Shown: in pieces, positions 7,233-13,743 of the stretch | Position numbering within the stretch: the stretch's first letter is position 1 | How the letters are laid out: each line of letters begins with the position of its first letter | NCBI GenBank assembly: GCA_001777575.1 | Contig: MFEL01000006.1 | Span: forward strand, 1-40,322 | Origin: Candidatus Doudnabacteria bacterium RIFCSPHIGHO2_01_FULL_46_24 | Lineage (GTDB): Bacteria; Patescibacteriota; Doudnabacteria; UBA920; O2-02-FULL-48-8 | DNA: 40,322 bases | Direction of reading: 5' to 3' | Notes under the pieces: model-generated | Told to the model about the DNA's origin: nothing | Databases searched by the model: none | The model's input: only the letters and a program-made list of their open reading frames with translations | Position numbers and translations under genes: made by a program

Positions 7233-10200
7233 TTAGTATTGCAAGGTGTTGCCGTTGACAGGAATGTTCTTGGTATCAGTGATGATGCCGAAGATCACTT
7301 TGTCATCCCAGTTGAGGTCGCCAACTGCAGCAAGGCTGCCAGTGATGGTTTCCGTGGCTGTGGACGAGGCATTAGCACCTGTGGTATCACCCTTGACCAC
7401 AAAGGTCAGAGTGGTGCCTTGTGCAACTGTCTGACCGGCATTGCTGACCAAGCGCCCGGTGTAGGCAACTGCCGCGCTGTTGTGATTCTTAGTCAGTGCA
7501 TTGGCTGTTGAGGCACTGACGTAATCGAAGTCGATTGTCGCAGCAAGCGTCACAGCGCTTACAGTCAAGGAGGTGGCATCGTCAATAGATGAGATGACAC
7601 CGCCGGCAGAAGAAGTCAGGGCTGTTCCGGTTGCACCATAGCCTGAAATCGTAACCGTGTCGCCGATGGCAAAGCCATTGGTGGAAGTCACGTTCAAGCT
7701 GGTTGAACCGTTCGCTTCATCAGCAGTCAAGGTCGTCTGGGCTCCAAAGTAGAGCTTGCCAGAACCTGGCTGCAATGGCCGATAGTACATATCATCGTTG
7801 ACATCTACGTCATTGGCAGCAGCGAGGGCCGGAGTGAAGGTGGCAGTGGTGTTGCCGCCGGCAGAAGCCAGAGAAGTAATTCTCGGCGTGCCGGTAGCGT
7901 AAGCAGCAGCAGTATCATCATAGATCCTGACTGTTGCGCCGACTGGAATACCGTCGAATGAAGCATCGGTATCCACAAAGGTTGTGGTTGTACCGCTGGC
8001 TGCATTGGTGACAGTCACATACGCCTCAGTGGCAAGAGCGGTGTTGAGGTCAGTGCTCTTGTACAGGTTCGCATTGTTGGAACCGGTAAGCAGAGCATTG
8101 CCGCTCAAGGTCACGGCTACGGCATTGACCACCGCGTCGTACGAGCTGTTGGCAGCCACGTCGAAGCGGAAGACTTCGTCAGTGGCGGATTCCGAGTGAG
8201 CGCCGCTTGGGGAAGCGGAGTTCAGGGAAACCACAGCCCGGGTCCTATACACATCCTGGGCCGTGCCGGCCGCGGATGAGATAGTTTCGGCAATGGCCGC
8301 GCCGGACGAAGCGCCGATCACGGTCATGTCGTCAGTGGCGTGCGCGATCTCCAGCACGTGAGTGCCGCCGGAGACGGCGTTCGGATACGCGTTCACCGAG
8401 CCCTTCAAAGTCAGGGTAGTGGTGGCGTTGCGAGGCACAACCAACGGCGTGGTCAGGTTAAAGGTCGCCACACCGTCTACTCCCGCTGAAAGCGAGGAGA
8501 TAGTCGCGCCGACCTGGGTGGAGCCGTTGAACAGTTTGAGGTTGCTCAAGGATCCGCCGAATTCGTTCGGCGAGGTGGTGGAATCGGTGACTTCAATCAT
8601 GGTGATCTGGAGGTCTTCGGCAGAGCCGGCTTCCAAGTCAAACATGGCCAAAGTGACGTCGGATTCGCCCATAACCAGTTGTCCAGCCACGGGCTGGCCC
8701 GAGTTGGCTGTCACAGTCAGGGAGCCTTGCGCGGCAATCACCAGGCTGTGCAGGTTTTCCACGGTGACGTCAGAGGCATCCGCGCCGGTAACAGCGCCGG
8801 TGGCGGTGGAGGTGACGAATTCCAATCCCGGTTGAGCAGTCGCAAAACCCGCAGCGCTAGTCAGGATGTCGGCATAGAAGTCCAGGACGACCTGCTGGCC
8901 GGCCGGGACATTGATCGCCGAGCTGGGGGTGAAGACAAAGTCAGCGCCAGCCGTGCCCGAGAGCACGCCCTGGGTCTGGCCAAGCTGGGTTGAGCCCTGC
9001 ATCATCTTAAGATTCTGGAAGTTGTCGCCAATGTCAGAAGTCGCCTCATCACCGTCATCACCAACGGTGATGGAAGTGACGCTGACCGCTTCGCCGGTGC
9101 CGGCGGTGATGGTCAGGGAGCCGATTTTCACGCCCGTGGCTCCAACCACGCCGGTCGGGTTAGCGACCGTGTAGTCAGACACGGAGGTATTCTTGGCAAT
9201 GGTCAGGGCGCCGGAGGTGGCGGTGACCAAATTGCCGTCGGCTGATGCGATGGTGACTGAAGCAAGCGAGACTTGTCCGGTGGCTGCAAATCCGCCAACA
9301 GACAATCTGATGGTGGATGAAGCGGCCAGGGTGTTGCCGTCGCCGTCTTTGGTATCGGCAGTCAAGGTAAGAACCTTGGTTTTGCCGGCCGGGACGATGA
9401 AGGTGTTGCCCAATGAGAACGAAGTGTCCTCATCGGTGCCTGCTCCGACTGCGTCAGTGGCGGCATCAGTGAAGTTGCCGTCATCAGTGGCGTCAGAGTC
9501 GAAGTCAGTGGTGGTGTTGATTTGGGAGCCGTCCAACAGCAGTTTGCCGTTGTTGAGGTTCTGTTGATCTTCAGACACGACTGCTTCTACGACCAAAGTC
9601 GTAATCTTGATGTCTTCGCCGTTGGCTTTGAAGTTGAACTTGGCAAGTGTTACGTTGCTCGAGTTCAGGGTCACATTGCCGGATGGCGAGTCAGTGGCCT
9701 TGGTCACAGTCAGGGTGCCGGCATTGATGTCGGTGCCATTGCCTGTTTCAGGCTCAATGAGAGTTAGGGTGTCAGTCTGGTTTGGCTTGAGCCACACGCC
9801 GTAGTTCTTGTCCTTGACGGACACATCCGAAGATTTGCGGATGGTGAACTTGAAGGCGCGGCTTGTGCCGCCAACAATGTCAGCGTGCACCACGACAGTC
9901 TTGGTTTGGCCCGAGGCAATCACATAAGGAGAGCCGGAAAGATCAAACGTGACTTCGTTGTTGGTCATCACCTGTTGGGTGGTGCCGATCTGTGTGCCCG
10001 AAACTTTCAGCTTGACGTTCTGAATGTCGTTTTGGGCCACAGTGCCGACCAAGGTCAGATTGAGCTTGGAGACTTCGATGTCCTGATCAGCGGAGACCAG
10101 GTTGAAGCGCCAGACTTCCCGGTCAACTTCACCCGGATCAACAGTCGCCGGGAAAGTGGTGAAGCTGTTGATGGTGAGTTTGCCCAAGTCAGACACGGTG

Positions 10201-11342
10201 GCTGTGGTCATCAGATTGCCGGAAAGCGGCAAGCCGGAAACCGAAGCTCCGCCTGACAGGGAAACGTCAGTGAGGTTGAAGCCGAGAGTTTTGCCGGAGG
10301 AAGTGCCATTGGCCAGATCATACTTCACGGTGATAACGCGAGTTGAAGAGGCTGGCACGGTGAACAAACCGGCGGATGCGGTGAAGGTCGCAATACCTTC
10401 GGCGTAAGAGTTGTATTCCGCCAAGCGGGTGATTCCATCATACAGATAGATGTTGGAAACGTCCGAGTTGGAAGAAATACCGGCGCGCTTGACTTTGACC
10501 GTGGTCACCACAGCGGCGGATGAGCCGGCAGTGAAGTTAACGGCCAGGGCGCCGACTTGCGCTTGCGCGCCGTCACCCGAAGTGGTGTCGGCAATTATGG
10601 TGCCGGCAGCCGGATTGGATGAAGCGAGCGAGACGCTAAGCGAGCCTGATGCTGGAGGAGGAGTGGTGGTACCGCCGCCGGTGCAGGAAGCCCGCGCGGT
10701 CAGTACGCCTTCGTTTGCGGCAGCGAGGTCAGCAGCGTTGGCTGCGACAACCCTGGCGAATGAGAAGCCGTAGGAATTGAAGACTTCCATGGAAGGAACG
10801 CCTTTTCGTCCGGTGGCGGTCATTTGCCAGATGGTGCCTGAGTCATTGACCAAAACGCCGGAAGTGTGGCGCTCGGTGGCAGACTCAAGATTGGCACCCA
10901 TTGGGAGGTCGGCAAAGGTGTTCACGGCGGCAGTCACGACATTGGCCCAGCTGAAGCCGAGGCCGGTGTAGACCGAGCCGGAGACAAACCCTCGCTTCTG
11001 GCCATTGGCTACCAAGTAGACCAACGGATCAGAAGGACCTTTGACCAAGGTTCCGTCAGCGTAAACCATCACAGATCCCATCGCCTGGGTGTCTTCGGAG
11101 GAAGCTGCCACGACTTGGCTGAAGTTGTAACCGTGTGAGTTAAAGACTTCAGCAGTCGGGAACCCTCTCTGTTGACTACTAGAGATGAGATAGATGGTGC
11201 CGCTTGAATTGATCAAGCAGCCGTCGCTGTGCGGCGCTGCGAAAACAAAAGCAGGCAAGGCGAACAGGGAGACGCTCCACAGAAGAGTGGAGACGGCCAA
11301 ACCCGCAGCCAAGCCTTTTTTCGCAGAAGAAGATAAATTCAT
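7233..11342 (-). CDS. S-layer-like giant secreted surface protein
   Basis: The protein has 1369 residues with a clear signal peptide (about 1-36, cleavage near FVFAA). Three surface repeats follow (about 41-84, 96-142, 161-205) of the form D-G-x-L-V ... Y-L-v ... G-x-K/R-G-F ... V-F ... G-F/Y-x-F, related to the C-terminal repeats of the lipases. The rest is about six Ser/Thr/Ala/Gly/Val-rich beta-sandwich-like domains, several starting GxLTV/GxLTI and containing an S-N-L-K-L or Q-N-V-K-L strand. Lys and Cys are few. This suits a major cell-surface or S-layer protein. The ribosome binding site AGGAGATTAAA-ATG is strong. The coding region is more GC-rich than its surroundings, as expected for a highly expressed gene. 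A structured 3' UTR and a terminator follow. Confidence 0.8.
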   Translation of the reverse strand: MNLSSSAKKGLAAGLAVSTLLWSVSLFALPAFVFAAPHSDGCLINSSGTIYLISSSQQRGFPTAEVFNSHGYNFSQVVAASSEDTQAMGSVMVYADGTLVKGPSDPLVYLVANGQKRGFVSGSVYTGLGFSWANVVTAAVNTFADLPMGANLESATERHTSGVLVNDSGTIWQMTATGRKGVPSMEVFNSYGFSFARVVAANAADLAAANEGVLTARASCTGGGTTTPPPASGSLSVSLASSNPAAGTIIADTTSGDGAQAQVGALAVNFTAGSSAAVVTTVKVKRAGISSNSDVSNIYLYDGITRLAEYNSYAEGIATFTASAGLFTVPASSTRVITVKYDLANGTSSGKTLGFNLTDVSLSGGASVSGLPLSGNLMTTATVSDLGKLTINSFTTFPATVDPGEVDREVWRFNLVSADQDIEVSKLNLTLVGTVAQNDIQNVKLKVSGTQIGTTQQVMTNNEVTFDLSGSPYVIASGQTKTVVVHADIVGGTSRAFKFTIRKSSDVSVKDKNYGVWLKPNQTDTLTLIEPETGNGTDINAGTLTVTKATDSPSGNVTLNSSNVTLAKFNFKANGEDIKITTLVVEAVVSEDQQNLNNGKLLLDGSQINTTTDFDSDATDDGNFTDAATDAVGAGTDEDTSFSLGNTFIVPAGKTKVLTLTADTKDGDGNTLAASSTIRLSVGGFAATGQVSLASVTIASADGNLVTATSGALTIAKNTSVSDYTVANPTGVVGATGVKIGSLTITAGTGEAVSVTSITVGDDGDEATSDIGDNFQNLKMMQGSTQLGQTQGVLSGTAGADFVFTPSSAINVPAGQQVVLDFYADILTSAAGFATAQPGLEFVTSTATGAVTGADASDVTVENLHSLVIAAQGSLTVTANSGQPVAGQLVMGESDVTLAMFDLEAGSAEDLQITMIEVTDSTTSPNEFGGSLSNLKLFNGSTQVGATISSLSAGVDGVATFNLTTPLVVPRNATTTLTLKGSVNAYPNAVSGGTHVLEIAHATDDMTVIGASSGAAIAETISSAAGTAQDVYRTRAVVSLNSASPSGAHSESATDEVFRFDVAANSSYDAVVNAVAVTLSGNALLTGSNNANLYKSTDLNTALATEAYVTVTNAASGTTTTFVDTDASFDGIPVGATVRIYDDTAAAYATGTPRITSLASAGGNTTATFTPALAAANDVDVNDDMYYRPLQPGSGKLYFGAQTTLTADEANGSTSLNVTSTNGFAIGDTVTISGYGATGTALTSSAGGVISSIDDATSLTVSAVTLAATIDFDYVSASTANALTKNHNSAAVAYTGRLVSNAGQTVAQGTTLTFVVKGDTTGANASSTATETITGSLAAVGDLNWDDKVIFGIITDTKNIPVNGNTLQY

Positions 11343-11490
11343 TTTAATCTCCTGTTTAGCCGGAAATCAAAAAAGAGCAGGATTAATTGTTCATATGAGA
11401 CAATCAATCTATCTTTTTTCAATCAACCGGTAAACATTTCTATTAATTTATTATGGGTATGGAACCACATTTTAAGACAAAGACCGACCC

Positions 11491-11793
11491 CCAGCCCCAG
11501 TTTTTGGTCACAATCTGCTTTTGGGTAAACGTTTCAACAGCTCGTGCTTCCCGCTTCCGTGATGTTTTAATCGTTTTTCGCGATTCATTGCATCACTCTT
11601 GTCACGGTAAGCCTCAGCGTAAATTATCATCCATTTACCGGTATTTCTTTTTGTAGAAATATTTTTCCCGGAATTATGTTCTTCTAACCTACGCTTAAGA
11701 TTGCTCGTAAACCCAAAATAGAGCTCTTTTGTGCCGCTATTCTGGATTACGTATATTACCCACATACAACTTACGACCAAAAACTGGAGCTGG
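11491..11793. mobile_element. Putative GIY-YIG element with 19 bp terminal inverted repeats
   Basis: CCAGCCCCAGTTTTTGGTC (11491-11509) on the left and its reverse complement on the right (11775-11793), with a single mismatch. The whole interval is filled by the GIY-YIG gene (11508-11765), whose stop codon overlaps the left repeat. No flanking duplication was found by eye. Confidence 0.55.
11508..11765 (-). CDS. GIY-YIG single-domain nuclease (UPF0213-like)
   Basis: An 85-residue protein starting MWVIYVIQN. An upstream TTG start in the repeat would add five residues but is less likely. It carries the family pattern: a variant of GIY (VIYVIQN), the YIG equivalent YFGFTSNLKRRLEEHNSG with the conserved Arg, and a Glu in NREKRLKHHGSG. 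GIY-YIG domains cut DNA by hydrolysis; single-domain members of this type have no well-established role. It stands alone inside inverted repeats. A second, different member lies at 32550-32837. Confidence 0.85.
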   Translation of the reverse strand: MWVIYVIQNSGTKELYFGFTSNLKRRLEEHNSGKNISTKRNTGKWMIIYAEAYRDKSDAMNREKRLKHHGSGKHELLKRLPKSRL

Positions 11794-11941
11794 ACAGAGT
11801 CCTGCTAGATTCCATATTCCATAAGCTAAGACGGACATTTGCAAGCCAAAGTTACATCCTATCTGTTGATAACATTAAGGAATGCAAATGCTTTTCGTAT
11901 TATAAGATATTCGGCTATGGGAGTCAAATAATATTGCAAAA

Positions 11942-11970
11942 TTGAAATAACTTCAAATATTTGATAAAAT
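11942..11970 (+). promoter_or_regulatory. Promoter of tRNA-Gly
   Basis: TTGAAA (11942-11947), 17-base spacer, TAAAAT (11965-11970), ending 10 bases before the first base of the mature tRNA. Confidence 0.75.
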
Positions 11971-11980
11971 CTTCAGGCTT

Positions 11981-12054
11981 GCGGGATTTGTATAATGGCA
12001 GTACGGGACCCTTCCAAGGTCCAGGCGCGGGTTCGATTCCCGCATCCCGCTCCA
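11981..12054 (+). tRNA. tRNA-Gly (anticodon TCC)
   Basis: Acceptor stem GCGGGAT with ATCCCGC, anticodon arm GGACC-CTTCCAA-GGTCC with TCC at 12013-12015, T arm with GGTTCGATTCC, and an encoded CCA at 12052-12054. All four arms pair well. Confidence 0.95.
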
Positions 12055-12082
12055 GAAAATTGATAATTGTGAATTTGATTAT

Positions 12083-12106
12083 TTAAGCTGCATTTATGCA
12101 GCTTAA
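12083..12106. repeat. Perfect hairpin downstream of tRNA-Gly
   Basis: TTAAGCTGCA, loop TTTA, TGCAGCTTAA: a 10 bp stem between the tRNA and the convergent SpoIIM-like gene. It lacks a good T-run; it may aid transcript ends for either side. Confidence 0.5.
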
Positions 12107-12148
12107 TGTATTATCCACAGGCAATGTGATAGATATTGATAGGTAATA

Positions 12149-12748
12149 TTAGTTCAATAATTTTCCCGAAACAAACACCTCAAGTAAAGCGGCCAGAAAC
12201 AGCAATACAACCACAATCGGGAAGATGGCTGCCGCTTCAAGAAAAGACTTTTTGAGAGCTGCCTGCCTCTGCCCGGCTGCCCCTTTACTAAGCCAACTTA
12301 TCCCTAACTTCAGGCCAAAGGCCGAGGCCAGCAAAAACGCCGGAATTTCCAGGATACCGTGCGGCAAAAGTCCGGTCACAACATAGTAAAAAACATTTAG
12401 CAAATTGTCTTCATAAGCCGCGATCGCTGCCAGAACATACCCCAATATGACGCCGTTGAGTCCCACGATCAAAAAAGGCGCAATTCCAAAGAGAATGCCT
12501 AGAAACAACGCGATAGCAGTGGCAGCCGTGTTTTGGATGAATATTTGCCAAGCTAGGTTAAAATCCAAAGCCGGCTCAACTCCAAACTTCTCTTCAAACA
12601 CTTTAATGATCGCTGACAGCAAGTCCTGGTTGAGATAATAAAGCCCCATGCCCAGAAAAAAAGCAATCACCAGTCCCCAACCGGCCGCCCTAAACCACCC
12701 CCTGTTCTCCCAAAGCAAGTTCTTGTAATAATCCCAAAGCCTTTTCAT
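12149..12748 (-). CDS. SpoIIM-family (DUF95) membrane protein
   Basis: A 199-residue integral membrane protein with about five helices. Family features are an N-terminal cytoplasmic W-x-x-N-R-G-W-F segment, NTAATAIALFLGILFG, NGVILGYVLA and the conserved GLLPHGILEIPAFLLA motif (residues about 127-142). In spore formers SpoIIM acts with SpoIID and SpoIIP in peptidoglycan remodelling; most bacteria with this family do not sporulate and its role there is unknown. Candidate-phyla bacteria are not known to sporulate, so I would not infer sporulation. The gene is monocistronic, convergent with tRNA-Gly. Confidence 0.85.
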   Translation of the reverse strand: MKRLWDYYKNLLWENRGWFRAAGWGLVIAFFLGMGLYYLNQDLLSAIIKVFEEKFGVEPALDFNLAWQIFIQNTAATAIALFLGILFGIAPFLIVGLNGVILGYVLAAIAAYEDNLLNVFYYVVTGLLPHGILEIPAFLLASAFGLKLGISWLSKGAAGQRQAALKKSFLEAAAIFPIVVVLLFLAALLEVFVSGKLLN

Positions 12749-12776
12749 AAACGGCAGTATAACATATAATAGTTAG

Positions 12777-12875
12777 CGTTATACGTTTGACGGCAGCGCG
12801 ACTCGTATCGGCAAGCGTTTAACGTCAAGCGTTCGGAAACCGTATAACGTTGCCGTAAGACGATACGCGCAGCAC
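12777..12875. repeat. Degenerate word-satellite (GTTATACG / TTTAACGTCAAGCG type)
   Basis: Overlapping variants of a word around GCGTT-A-ACGT are strung together with inverted copies CGTTATACG (12777-12785) and CGTATAACG (12841-12849). Similar material lies at 19993-20066. No coding potential. Confidence 0.5.
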
Positions 12876-12964
12876 TGACGAATAACGAATTCCCGGGGTG
12901 TCGTATACCGGTAGCCCCGTAGTAGAACCTTCGGTTCACTACGGGGTAAATACGCCTGGTAGGT

Positions 12965-13067
12965 AGCCTGAAATTTTTCCGGGGAGTAGTATACCGGTAG
13001 TACGTCTGCTTTGGGAGCAGATAGACCGGGTTCGATTCCCGGCTCCCCGACCAAAAAATTTCAGGCT
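12965..13067. repeat. 14 bp perfect inverted repeats flanking tRNA-Pro
   Basis: AGCCTGAAATTTTT (12965-12978) and AAAAATTTCAGGCT (13054-13067) bracket the tRNA almost exactly, leaving one base on the 5' side and none after CCA. Confidence 0.75.
12980..13053 (+). tRNA. tRNA-Pro (anticodon TGG)
   Basis: Acceptor CGGGGAG with CTCCCCG, D arm GTAT-ACCGGTA-GTAC, anticodon arm TCTGC-TTTGGGA-GCAGA with TGG at 13012-13014, T arm CCGGG-TTCGATT-CCCGG, and encoded CCA at 13051-13053. No promoter is evident directly upstream, so the start of transcription is unclear. Confidence 0.93.
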
Positions 13068-13143
13068 GAAGAGCAGGCATGTCCCGTACCAAAGCGAAGC
13101 TTTTGGTGCGGGATAGACTGGGTTCAATTCCCAGCACCCCGAC

Positions 13144-13265
13144 CATGAACTAGTCGCGAACTAAAGTTCGCTCCAGTTCATGGCACGCCACTGGGCTTGT
13201 CAGTTGAATCGGGCGACTAGTTCATGAGCCGTGTACCCGAACGTCAGCGAGTGGTTCACGGCCAC
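13144..13265. repeat. Palindrome-rich block downstream of the broken tRNA
   Basis: CATGAACTAGTCGC (13144-13157) pairs perfectly with GCGACTAGTTCATG (13213-13226). Smaller hairpins (CGAACTAAAGTTCG inside; GCCGTG with CACGGC after it) add to it. It contains no gene. With 12749-12893 it makes up the rest of the roughly 600-base gap between SpoIIM and HU that tRNA-Pro and the broken tRNA do not fill. Confidence 0.55.
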
Positions 13266-13269
13266 CCAT

Positions 13270-13297
13270 AAAAAAACCGCCTCAGTTGGCGGCTTTT
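13270..13297 (-). terminator. Intrinsic terminator of the HU gene
   Basis: On the minus strand GCCGCC-AACTGA-GGCGG followed by seven T. It lies about 50 bases beyond the HU stop. Confidence 0.8.
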
Positions 13298-13344
13298 AAG
13301 TATTCTCTTAAGACGTCACCTAAAAGGAGGAGCAAAACCATAGA

Positions 13345-13620
13345 CTACCTCACTGCGTCTTTCAACCCTTTCCCAGCGCGGAACTTGGGGACCTTTGTCG
13401 CGGGAATCTGAATCTTCTCTTCCGGGCGCTGGGGATTGACGCCCATGCGCGCGCTGCGATTCATGACGACAAACGAGCCAAAACCCGAAATGTTGACTTC
13501 TTGTCCGCTCTTCAAAGCTCCGGTCACCACCTCCACGAATGCCTCAAGCGCTTTTTCGGCGTCAATTTTTCCCACACCCATTTTATTTGCCAAAGATTCA
13601 ACTAATTCTTGTTTATTCAT
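13345..13620 (-). CDS. HU-family DNA-binding protein
   Basis: The 91-residue length and pattern are typical of HU: MNKQELVESLANKMGVGKIDAEKALEAF dimer helices, then ISGFGSFVVMNRSARMGVNPQ (residues about 46-66), where the R-x-A-R-x-G-x-N-P arm enters the DNA minor groove, and a C-terminal KVPKFRAGKGLKDAV helix. It bends and compacts DNA and is likely the main nucleoid protein. The start is supported by alignment to the family; the upstream GGG is only a weak ribosome binding site. The gene stands alone with its own terminator. The upstream leader contains inverted repeat arms (13621-13736). Confidence 0.93.
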   Translation of the reverse strand: MNKQELVESLANKMGVGKIDAEKALEAFVEVVTGALKSGQEVNISGFGSFVVMNRSARMGVNPQRPEEKIQIPATKVPKFRAGKGLKDAVR

Positions 13621-13736
13621 CCCGTTTAGAAGCAGGTCGCGGTTAGGCGAGACTGCTTGAGATTAATAATATATATCTTGCTTTTATCATTAGCCACAAA
13701 AAATTTATAAACTAAGCGACCGCGGCTTCTAACGGG
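13621..13736. repeat. Long-range inverted repeat of the CCCGTTAGAA family
   Basis: CCCGTTTAGAAGC (13621-13633) faces GCTTCTAACGGG (13725-13736) across about 90 bases. The same arm type (CCCCGTTTAGAAAT with ATTTCTAACGGGG) forms the palindrome at 23634-23697. Here it lies in the leader of the HU gene, touching its start codon. Confidence 0.6.
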
Positions 13737-13743
13737 ATTCATA

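Larger units (their letters stand above)
12894..13145 (+). pseudogene. Broken tRNA-Pro-like gene interrupted by palindromes and an intact tRNA-Pro
   Basis: The 5' part CGGGGTG plus a D-arm-like GTATACCGGTAGC (12894-12915) is complementary at its acceptor strand to CACCCCG (13135-13141), which ends a 3' part with a good T arm (CTGGG-TTCAATT-CCCAG, 13118-13134) and CCA at 13143-13145. Between them lie a hairpin (about 12914-12946), the intact tRNA-Pro, and a 14 bp hairpin (13082-13113) that occupies the place of the anticodon loop. With no readable anticodon it is probably non-functional, unless it is spliced. Spurious reading frames of the kind often seen across tRNA genes cover this region. 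Confidence 0.5.

Noticed and set aside
11386-11404. Palindromic operator upstream of the S-layer-like gene (ATTGT-TCATATGA-GACAAT)
   Set aside because: The arms are offset by one base around the TCATATGA centre, so it is only a bulged hairpin; no repressor context supports it.
12745-13146. Overlapping minus-strand reading frames of 91-133 codons across the tRNA region
   Set aside because: They are translations of tRNA-Pro and the broken tRNA (typical GIEP/ESNP-like peptides seen whenever tRNA genes are translated); no ribosome binding site or family.
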